Of a stretch of 23,213 nt of DNA, positions 7,793-14,097 are shown in pieces. The stretch's first letter is position 1. Each line of letters opens with the position of its first letter. The notes under the pieces are model-generated. The model was not told where the DNA came from. It saw nothing but the letters and a program-made list of their open reading frames with translations, and made no database searches. The translations under genes and the position numbers were made by a program. This stretch comes from an uncultured Campylobacter sp. (lineage in GTDB: Bacteria; Campylobacterota; Campylobacteria; Campylobacterales; Campylobacteraceae), in NCBI GenBank assembly GCA_937965895.1, contig CALCKS010000157.1:1-23213 (forward strand), read 5' to 3'.

Positions 7793-7860
7793 GAAAACAA
7801 ATATGTCAAATTTAGCTCAAATTTCAGGGCAAATTTTACAAAAACAATCCCCAAATTTCA

Positions 7861-9675
7861 TCAAATTTCACTCTCTTTTAGCTGCTCGATCTTGGCTGCT
7901 ACGCTCCTATTCGTCACCTTTTCGATCTCCTCGCTCGTTGCGGTCATTATCGCTTCAAAGCTACCGTAAAATTTAACGAGCTTTGCGATACTGCCAGCCG
8001 ATACGCCCGCGTCTGCTAGCTTGCTAGCGCCCAGATCCTCTTTGCGCTTGGTTTTTTGATGAAAGGTGATGGCAAATCGGTGCGCCTCGTCGCGAAGTCG
8101 CTGAAAAAACTGCAGCCGTCTGTCGCCCGTTGGTAGCGTAAATACGCCGCTACTAGTGTAAATTTTATCTCTCGCGCCGCCTTTTGCGCGGTGGGCTTTG
8201 GCATCTATTTTTTCTTTTGATATGGCGAGTATATCGACGTTTGCGCCGCTACTAGCGATGATATCCGAGGCGAGGTCTAGTAGCGCCTGACCGCCGTCGA
8301 TGAGCCAGAGATCGGGCGGACTAAGCTTGTCAAACCGCAAAGCTCGCTCTGTGAGCATCTGGCGCATCTGATCGTAGTCGTTTGCGTGGGAGAGGTGCAT
8401 GTGGCGGTAGTGCTCTTTGGCGAAGCTTCCGTGCTCAAAGCGCACCATCGCGCCGACCGCGGCCGCGCCGAACATATGCGAGTTGTCAAAGGTCTCGATG
8501 ACATGCGGCGCGCATGCTAGGCCGAAATACTCCTTTAGCTCGTCCAAAAACGCGTCGTCGTGGGTTTTTAGGTATTTTTGGATAAAGACCTGCGCGTTTG
8601 TTAGCGCCATTTCGCAGATACGCTTTTTCTCGCCGATTTTAGGCACGGAAATGCTAAATTTACGGCCGTGGCGAGCGCTCAAGATCTCCTCTACGAGGCT
8701 TGCATCCTCAAAGGCTTCTAGCGTGTAAATTTTTGCGCTCACGACGGGCGCGCCGGCCGGGAAGCTCTCTAAAACGATTTGTTTGTACGCGTCGTTTAGA
8801 TCGCCTTGCGAACTCATTTTGGCGTTTGTGATGTTTTGATACACGCCGCTGATTTTGCCGCCGTGCACGCTAAAACGCACCGCGCAAAGCAAATTTTGCT
8901 CCGCTCCCACGGCAAAAACCTCAAAATCTTCAAGCTTGGCTAGATCGACCTCGATTTTGACGTCTAGATCCTTGATCGCGTTGATCTTATCGCGCACGAG
9001 GGCGGCTTGCTCGTAGTTTTCGTTTTGGGCGTATTTGTTCATCAAATTTACGAGCTTTGGCAGCATAGAAAGAGGATTATTTAGTGCTGCGATCGCGCCC
9101 TCTACGACCTTGGCGTAGTCTGCGGGCGAAATTTTGCTGATGAGAGGCGCCTCGGAGTAACCGATCTGATAGGGCAAGTACGCTCCCGTGGCTTTGAGCG
9201 CGCTTTTGCTTTGCACAAGTTTAAAGCTTAGCCTTAGCGCATCCAAAAGCTCGCGCGCGCCGCGAAAATATGGGCCAAAATACTTGACGTTTTTGCCTCG
9301 GACGATCTTGCGCGTGATCTCAAAGCGTGGGAAATCCTCGTCCAAATTTACGTAGATGTAGGGATAGGTCTTGTCGTCGCGTAGCAAGATGTTGTATTTG
9401 GGCCTTAGCTGCTTGATGAAGGAGTTTTCCAGTATCAGCGCGTCGGCTTCGCTGGGAGTGACGATATACTCAAGGTGTACGGCCTCGCTGATCATCTTGT
9501 GGATGCGCGGGCCCAGCTTGGGTGAGGGGGCGAGCGCGGGCGTAAATGAAAAGTAGCTTTTAACGCGGTTTTTTAAAATTTTAGCCTTACCGACGTAAAG
9601 AAGCTTGCCGGCCTTGTCGAAATACTGATAAACGCCCGGCTGGGTGGGTAGCGAGCGGATCTCGTCGATTAGCAA
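7861..9675 (-). CDS. uvrC: Excinuclease ABC subunit C
   Basis: Makes the two incisions of nucleotide excision repair after UvrAB finds damage. The 604-residue product has the GIY-YIG nuclease domain (residues 13-40: GVYQYFDKAGKLLYVGKAK, then Arg37), a UVR domain that contacts UvrB (about 205-240, NENYEQAALVRDKI) and the RNase H-like second nuclease (ETFDNSHMFG, LWLIDGGQALLDL). A C-terminal helix-hairpin-helix follows (SAGSIAKLVKFYGSFEAI). The start is TTG at 9675, with GGGAG 8 bases upstream, and gives the usual MxxxIxxLPxxPGVY opening. The region that holds four cluster-binding cysteines in E. coli UvrC has none here (residues 156-178; see findings). It follows the DUF721-like gene by 55 bases, probably in one transcript. 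Confidence 0.97.
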   Translation of the reverse strand: MLIDEIRSLPTQPGVYQYFDKAGKLLYVGKAKILKNRVKSYFSFTPALAPSPKLGPRIHKMISEAVHLEYIVTPSEADALILENSFIKQLRPKYNILLRDDKTYPYIYVNLDEDFPRFEITRKIVRGKNVKYFGPYFRGARELLDALRLSFKLVQSKSALKATGAYLPYQIGYSEAPLISKISPADYAKVVEGAIAALNNPLSMLPKLVNLMNKYAQNENYEQAALVRDKINAIKDLDVKIEVDLAKLEDFEVFAVGAEQNLLCAVRFSVHGGKISGVYQNITNAKMSSQGDLNDAYKQIVLESFPAGAPVVSAKIYTLEAFEDASLVEEILSARHGRKFSISVPKIGEKKRICEMALTNAQVFIQKYLKTHDDAFLDELKEYFGLACAPHVIETFDNSHMFGAAAVGAMVRFEHGSFAKEHYRHMHLSHANDYDQMRQMLTERALRFDKLSPPDLWLIDGGQALLDLASDIIASSGANVDILAISKEKIDAKAHRAKGGARDKIYTSSGVFTLPTGDRRLQFFQRLRDEAHRFAITFHQKTKRKEDLGASKLADAGVSAGSIAKLVKFYGSFEAIMTATSEEIEKVTNRSVAAKIEQLKESEI

Positions 9676-9730
9676 AATTTGACTCCCGTTGGTAAATTTG
9701 CGCTTTGGATTAAATTCGGCCGAATTTGAT

Positions 9731-10213
9731 TCATCGCGCCCCGCCTGATTCTTTGGCTAAATTTTGCTTTATAGCAAGGCGAATTTTTTCAAAACCCTCG
9801 AAAAACCGCTCGCTTCTGGCTAAATTTACAAACTCGCCTTTAGCAGGCTCCGCGTAGGTAAAAATTCGTTTTTTTTCGTATGGGTCGGTCGCTTTTTTAA
9901 ATTTTAAATGCTTTATCACAAAAAATTTAACGTCCGTCACGCGAGCAAGCCTGCCGTCAAAATTTACGCTAGAATAAATTTTTAATAAGCCTTTTAACAT
10001 TTTTATACTACTATCGCTTTTTAATTCCTGAAGTCCTAGCGGATGAAACAGGGCGAAAAACAAAATGCCGTTTTTCTCGTAGCAAAAGGCGATGAGCCTG
10101 CGATGATTTAGGCTTAAAAGCTGTAAAAATTCCCCGCATTCGCTACGGTTTTTTAACTCTTTATAAAAAGGATTATCAACAATATGTCGAATAATAGTCT
10201 TAGCGTCTTTCAT
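9731..10213 (-). CDS. Small protein with weak DUF721/DciA-like character
   Basis: A 160-residue soluble, basic protein. The central part (about residues 38-115) alternates strands and a helix in a DciA-like order: LIAFCYEKNGILFFALF, then QELKSDSSIKMLKGLLKIY, then ARVTDVKFFVIKHL. DUF721/DciA proteins assist loading of the replicative helicase in bacteria without DnaC. I recognise the resemblance by pattern only, so the family is tentative and the function unassigned. A gene of this size sits at the same place, next to uvrC, in C. jejuni as I recall. The first 10 codons overlap the start of the opposite-strand lipoprotein gene, so the two genes diverge from overlapping 5' ends. Confidence 0.7.
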   Translation of the reverse strand: MKDAKTIIRHIVDNPFYKELKNRSECGEFLQLLSLNHRRLIAFCYEKNGILFFALFHPLGLQELKSDSSIKMLKGLLKIYSSVNFDGRLARVTDVKFFVIKHLKFKKATDPYEKKRIFTYAEPAKGEFVNLARSERFFEGFEKIRLAIKQNLAKESGGAR

Positions 10214-10336
10214 AAGGCGATTTTAGCATTTTTTTTGTTAATTTTTATAGCAGGCTGCGGCCACAAGGGCGATCCGTTCTACGAAGCGCCGTCCGAGCCC
10301 TCAAACAGCAAAACCGAAAAAATAAATAAACTATAA
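10184..10336 (+). CDS. Small LptM-like lipoprotein
   Basis: A 50-residue open frame beginning with ATG at 10184, with AAAAGGA at 10166-10172. It has a short basic N-region (HK), a hydrophobic run (AILAFFLLIFIAGC) and a lipobox IAGC ending at Cys25. The mature part begins CGHKGDPFYEAP and continues as a hydrophilic Ser/Pro/Lys tail. The CGxKGxxxxxP start is typical of the small LptM (YifL) group, which in E. coli helps LptDE mature. It ends 14 bases before nhaD, so the two may be cotranscribed. Its first 30 bases lie under the start of the minus-strand gene 9731-10213. The lipobox is clear; the LptM link is by motif only. Confidence 0.75.
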   Translation: MSNNSLSVFHKAILAFFLLIFIAGCGHKGDPFYEAPSEPSNSKTEKINKL

Positions 10337-10350
10337 ATCAAGGAGAGCAA

Positions 10351-11742
10351 ATGAAGATCGTCGGACTTTTAAGTCTGTTTTTCGCTTTAGCCTTCGGTAG
10401 CGGCGACGCTGCGGGCGAGGCTTTAAATTTAACGACTACGTGGGTGGGTATCGCGAGCCTCATTATTTTCGTCGTGGGATATTTTTTCATCGCTACGGAG
10501 GAAAATTTTCACATCGACAAGGCTAAGCCGGCTATATTTATCGGCACTTTTATGTTTCTGCTTATCGGCTTTTATATGCTGGCAAACGGCCTAGATGTGC
10601 ATTTGTTGCAAAATGAGGTAAATCACCTGATTCTAGAGATTTCGCAGATCGTGTTTTTCCTGATGGTTGCGATGACCTATATCGAGGCGCTTATCGAGCG
10701 AGACGTGTTTAACGCGCTAAAATACAACCTCGTCTCAAAGGGCTATACCTACAAAAGACTCTTTTGGCTAACGGGCGTTTTGGCGTTTTTCATTAGCCCC
10801 GTTGCTGACAATCTAACCACCGCTCTTATCCTTTCTACCGTTCTTTTAACGATAGATAAAAACAATACGAATTTCTTAGTCGCGGGAGCGATAAACATCG
10901 TCGTAGCCGCAAACGCAGGCGGCGCATGGAGTCCGTTTGGTGATATCACGACGCTAATGGCGTGGGCTGCTGGCAAAGCTCCTTTTATCGACTTTTTCGC
11001 TCTTTTTCCTGCTTCTGTTATCGGCTGGCTAGTTACCGCATTTTTACTAGTGCGCATAGTACCCGCTGGGAGCCCGCATTTTGATCCGGCCGCAGAGCCT
11101 AAAGTAAGCATCAAAAAAGGCGGTAAAGTCGTTATAGGACTTGGCGTCACTACGATTTTCTCGGCTGTTATGATGCACCAGCTTTTCCATCTGCCTGCGA
11201 TGTGGGGCATGATGTTTGGCTTCTCGCTTCTTAGTATTTACACCTACATCTACAAAAAAACAAACAAAAACGAAGAGCCTATGCATGTCTTTCACTATAT
11301 GTCAAAGATCGAAAACAACACGCTTTTATTCTTTTTCGGTATCCTTGCGGCAGTCGGCGCGCTGCACTTTGTCGGATTTTTAAACTATGCAGTTTCGCTT
11401 TATGATAAATTCGGCGCTACGACCGTAAATATCGGCGTCGGCTTCCTATCTGCTATCGTGGATAACGTTCCTGTTATGTCTGCCGTGCTAAAAGCAAATC
11501 CTATGATGGGCGCTGATGCGGGCGAAAATTTAAGCCAGTGGCTACTAGTTACCTTGACTGCGGGTATCGGCGGTTCGATGATTAGCTTCGGTTCTGCAGC
11601 AGGCGTTGGCGTCATGGGTAAACTAAAGGGTATCTACACCTTCGGCGCACATATGAAATACGCTTGGACCGTGGTTGCCGGCTATATCGTATCGGTCGTG
11701 ATCTGGTACATACAGTTTGAAATTTTTCATTTATATTTTTAA
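10351..11742 (+). CDS. nhaD: Na+/H+ antiporter, NhaD type
   Basis: Inner-membrane sodium/proton antiporter of the ion transporter superfamily. The 463-residue product starts with a possible signal-like segment and has about twelve hydrophobic segments. Family landmarks are FFISPVADNLTTALIL in the first half, ANAGGAWSPFGDITTLMAW in the middle and FLSAIVDNVPVMSAVL in the second half. The two Asp-Asn motifs (ADN and VDN) sit at pseudo-symmetric positions, as expected for the inverted-repeat architecture with ion-binding aspartates. An AAGGAG ribosome site is at 10340-10345. guaA begins 9 bases after the stop, so they probably share a transcript. Confidence 0.93.
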   Translation: MKIVGLLSLFFALAFGSGDAAGEALNLTTTWVGIASLIIFVVGYFFIATEENFHIDKAKPAIFIGTFMFLLIGFYMLANGLDVHLLQNEVNHLILEISQIVFFLMVAMTYIEALIERDVFNALKYNLVSKGYTYKRLFWLTGVLAFFISPVADNLTTALILSTVLLTIDKNNTNFLVAGAINIVVAANAGGAWSPFGDITTLMAWAAGKAPFIDFFALFPASVIGWLVTAFLLVRIVPAGSPHFDPAAEPKVSIKKGGKVVIGLGVTTIFSAVMMHQLFHLPAMWGMMFGFSLLSIYTYIYKKTNKNEEPMHVFHYMSKIENNTLLFFFGILAAVGALHFVGFLNYAVSLYDKFGATTVNIGVGFLSAIVDNVPVMSAVLKANPMMGADAGENLSQWLLVTLTAGIGGSMISFGSAAGVGVMGKLKGIYTFGAHMKYAWTVVAGYIVSVVIWYIQFEIFHLYF

Positions 11743-11751
11743 AGGGCAATC

Positions 11752-13284
11752 ATGAATAACACGATAATAGTTTTGGATTTTGGCTCGCAGTACACCCAGC
11801 TCATCGCTAGACGCCTGCGCGAGCAAGGTGTTTATACCGAAATTTTGCCTTTTAACGCTAAGGTCGAGGAGATCAAAGCAAAAAAACCAAAAGGCATAAT
11901 CCTAAGCGGCGGTCCTGCTAGCGTTTATGCTCCTGATGCATATTTTTGCGATGAGGGCGTATTTAAGCTAAAGCTGCCGATTTTGGGCATTTGCTACGGC
12001 ATGCAGCTTTTGGCGCATAAATTTGGCGCCGAAGTCGCTCCGGCTTCTCACAAAGAGTACGGCAAGGCTAGCCTTAACGTCCTAAAATCTCATCCGCTTT
12101 TTACCGATACGCCCGAAAAGCAAACCGTCTGGATGAGCCACTCCGACCTCGTAAAAAATTTGCCAAACGGCTTTGAAGCGATCGCGACGAGCGAAAATTC
12201 GCCTTATTGCGTATTTGGTGATGAAAAGCGCAAATTTTACGCTCTGCAGTTTCATCCAGAGGTACAGCACAGCCAGTTTGGTACCCAAATTTTAAAAAAT
12301 TTCGCTAAATATATCTGCGGCTGCGAAAGCACGTGGAATATGGGCAGCTTTGCTAAAACCCAGATCGCTAAAATCAAAGAAACCGTGGGCAATAAAAAGG
12401 TCCTTTGCGCCGTTAGCGGTGGTGTAGATAGCTCCGTTACCGCTGCACTTTTAGCCGCTGCGATACCGCAAAATTTGATCCTGGTTTTCGTCGATAACGG
12501 ACTACTTAGAACGGGCGAGTGCGAGCAGGTTGAAGCGACCTTTAGAACCAAGCTTGGCGTGGAGCTAGTTAGCATAGACGCGAGTAAAACTTTCCTAGAA
12601 AGGCTAGCAGGCGTAACCGATCCAGAGAAAAAACGCAAGATCATCGGTGAAACTTTCATCGAAATCTTTGAAAAAGAGGCCAAAAAGCACGATAACGTCA
12701 AATTTTTAGCCCAGGGTACGCTCTATACCGACATCATCGAAAGCTCGGTCGTTGGATCTAGCAAGACGATCAAAAGCCACCACAACGTAGGCGGACTGCC
12801 TGATTGGATGAGCTTTGAGCTGATCGAGCCTTTAAGAGAAATCTTTAAAGACGAAGTACGCCAGCTAGGCCTTGAGCTCGGTCTTTCGCGCGAGCTCGTG
12901 TTTCGTCATCCATTCCCTGGACCGGGCCTTGCGATCCGCATAATGGGCGAGGTAAATACGCCGAGCCTCGAGCTACTGCGCAAAGCCGACGTGATCCTGC
13001 GCGACGAGCTAAAATCAAGCGGCTGGTACAACAAAACGTGGCAGGCATTTTGCGTGCTGCTAAACGTGCACTCCGTAGGCGTCATGGGCGATAACCGCAC
13101 CTACGAAAACGCCGTGTGCATACGCGTAGTGGACGCTAGCGACGGCATGACGGCCAGCTTCTCGCGCCTACCTTACGATCTGCTAGAAAACGTCTCTCGT
13201 CGCATCATAAACGAAGTAGACGGCATCAACCGTGTAGTTTACGACATCTCGAGCAAACCGCCCGCAACGATAGAGTGGGAGTAA
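11752..13284 (+). CDS. guaA: GMP synthase (glutamine-hydrolysing)
   Basis: Converts XMP, glutamine and ATP to GMP, the last step of guanine nucleotide synthesis. The 510-residue product has a class I amidotransferase domain with the catalytic triad Cys81 (LGICYGMQ), His168 and Glu170 (LQFHPEVQ). An ATP-pyrophosphatase domain follows, with the PP-loop SGGVDSS at 222-228, and then the C-terminal dimerisation domain ending SSKPPATIEWE. KSHHNVGGLP and RHPFPGPGLAIRI are further family motifs. Length and residues are complete. It lies directly behind nhaD with an AAAGGG ribosome site and is followed by a hairpin. Confidence 0.98.
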   Translation: MNNTIIVLDFGSQYTQLIARRLREQGVYTEILPFNAKVEEIKAKKPKGIILSGGPASVYAPDAYFCDEGVFKLKLPILGICYGMQLLAHKFGAEVAPASHKEYGKASLNVLKSHPLFTDTPEKQTVWMSHSDLVKNLPNGFEAIATSENSPYCVFGDEKRKFYALQFHPEVQHSQFGTQILKNFAKYICGCESTWNMGSFAKTQIAKIKETVGNKKVLCAVSGGVDSSVTAALLAAAIPQNLILVFVDNGLLRTGECEQVEATFRTKLGVELVSIDASKTFLERLAGVTDPEKKRKIIGETFIEIFEKEAKKHDNVKFLAQGTLYTDIIESSVVGSSKTIKSHHNVGGLPDWMSFELIEPLREIFKDEVRQLGLELGLSRELVFRHPFPGPGLAIRIMGEVNTPSLELLRKADVILRDELKSSGWYNKTWQAFCVLLNVHSVGVMGDNRTYENAVCIRVVDASDGMTASFSRLPYDLLENVSRRIINEVDGINRVVYDISSKPPATIEWE

Positions 13285-13311
13285 AATTTAGGCGTTTTTG
13301 CGCCTAAATTT
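13284..13311 (+). terminator. Hairpin after guaA
   Basis: AAATTTAGGCG and CGCCTAAATTT form an 11-base-pair perfect stem with loop TTTTTG, starting at the last base of the guaA stop codon. It is followed by CATTTTAAA, a weak T tract, so it should terminate at least partly. Confidence 0.65.
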
Positions 13312-13342
13312 CATTTTAAACCGACTTAAATTTAATAATAAG

Positions 13343-13357
13343 AGATAATCCTTATCA
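13343..13357. promoter_or_regulatory. Candidate Fur box before the cupin gene
   Basis: AGATAATCCTTATCA matches the 7-1-7 Fur consensus TGATAATNATTATCA at 12 of the 14 fixed positions and contains the perfect inverted repeat GATAA/TTATC. It lies about 25-38 bases upstream of the candidate -10 box, where a bound repressor would block RNA polymerase. Confidence 0.45.
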
Positions 13358-13380
13358 ACAAATCGTCCGAAAATTTTAGC

Positions 13381-13386
13381 TACAAT
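13381..13386 (+). promoter_or_regulatory. Candidate -10 box for the cupin gene
   Basis: TACAAT, 28 bases before the ATG at 13415, preceded by GAAAATTTTAGC. The ribosome site AAAGGAAG follows at 13403-13410. Confidence 0.5.
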
Positions 13387-13414
13387 GACGCGTAAATTTA
13401 CGAAAGGAAGAAAA

Positions 13415-14059
13415 ATGAGTAAAATTTACAATCTAAACGCCGATACGAAGGTCGTCGCAAAAAGCGTCGTTAGCAAGAGGATTTTTGATTGCGAAAACGC
13501 TCACGTGGACGTGTTTGCTTTTGATACGGGCGAGGAGCTGGATCACGAGATGCTATTTTGCGACAGCCTCGCGTGGGTCGTAGAGGGCGGCGCGAGTCTG
13601 CACTACGGCGAAAGGCAAATGCATTTGGGCGGCGAGCAGACCTGCTTGATAGAGAAAAAAGTATGGCGAAAATTAATTTTCAACGAACCGACGAAATACG
13701 TCTCAATCGATTTTAAGGAGGACTTAATGATAGATCATTTACCTAAGGCGGCTATTTTTAGCCTAGTGGATGCAGTCGAATACGAAGAAGGCAAAATCGT
13801 GAGCAAAACGCTCGTCAAAAACGAAAGCGGCTCGATGTCGCTACTGTCGTTTTCAAAGGACCAACAGCTCTCCACTCACGCAGCTCCGGGCGACGCGCTT
13901 TTGATCGCGCTTGACGGCGAGATGAAGCTAACTATAGGCGACGAGCATTTTGATATCAAAAAGGGCGATACCATCGTGCTTCCGGGTAAAATCCCGCATG
14001 GACTAAAGATACCGGAAAAATTTAAAATGCTGCTTATCGTGACAAAAGATAAGATGTAG
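13415..14059 (+). CDS. Two-domain cupin protein
   Basis: A 214-residue soluble protein made of two cupin barrels. The first covers about residues 25-95 (FDTGEELDHEMLFCDSLAWV, then GGASLHYGERQMHLGGEQ). The second covers about 130-214 (STHAAPGDALLIALDGEMKL, then IKKGDTIVLPGKIPHGLKI). The second domain has the G-D-x(4,5)-G-E and PxxxPHG pattern of small metal-binding cupins, with His residues that could hold a metal; the first has fewer candidate ligands. The reaction is not known. I start it at ATG 13415, directly after AAAGGAAG; an in-frame ATG at 13385 falls inside the promoter. It stands alone between the guaA hairpin and the PIN-like gene, and its promoter carries a Fur-box-like palindrome. 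Confidence 0.82.
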   Translation: MSKIYNLNADTKVVAKSVVSKRIFDCENAHVDVFAFDTGEELDHEMLFCDSLAWVVEGGASLHYGERQMHLGGEQTCLIEKKVWRKLIFNEPTKYVSIDFKEDLMIDHLPKAAIFSLVDAVEYEEGKIVSKTLVKNESGSMSLLSFSKDQQLSTHAAPGDALLIALDGEMKLTIGDEHFDIKKGDTIVLPGKIPHGLKIPEKFKMLLIVTKDKM

Positions 14060-14065
14060 AGTTTT

Positions 14066-14079
14066 GGGGCGATTGCCCC
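14066..14079 (+). other. Small GC hairpin between the cupin and PIN-like genes
   Basis: GGGGC-GATT-GCCCC forms a 5-base-pair stem with a 4-base loop, six bases after the cupin stop. No T run follows, so it is more likely an RNA-stabilising or attenuating hairpin than a terminator. Confidence 0.4.
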
Positions 14080-14097
14080 GACTCGTTTAGGAAATAT

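Noticed and set aside
7605..7860. CRISPR array suggested by the repeated AAATTTG words
   Set aside because: The repeats are 6-8 bases, irregularly spaced and found genome-wide in the window, with no constant unit or spacer length.
7728..7976. Plus-strand open frame in the gap after the Sel1 gene
   Set aside because: Low-complexity product made of AAATTT words and the antisense of uvrC; no ribosome site.
12845..13100. Antisense open frames within guaA, and similar ones in dnaJ, uvrC, nhaD and pnp
   Set aside because: They are shadows of strongly coding sequence, with no ribosome site, no family features and biased composition.
13385..13414. Ten-codon extension of the cupin protein
   Set aside because: Its ATG overlaps the candidate -10 box and lacks a ribosome site; the ATG at 13415 has AAAGGAAG.
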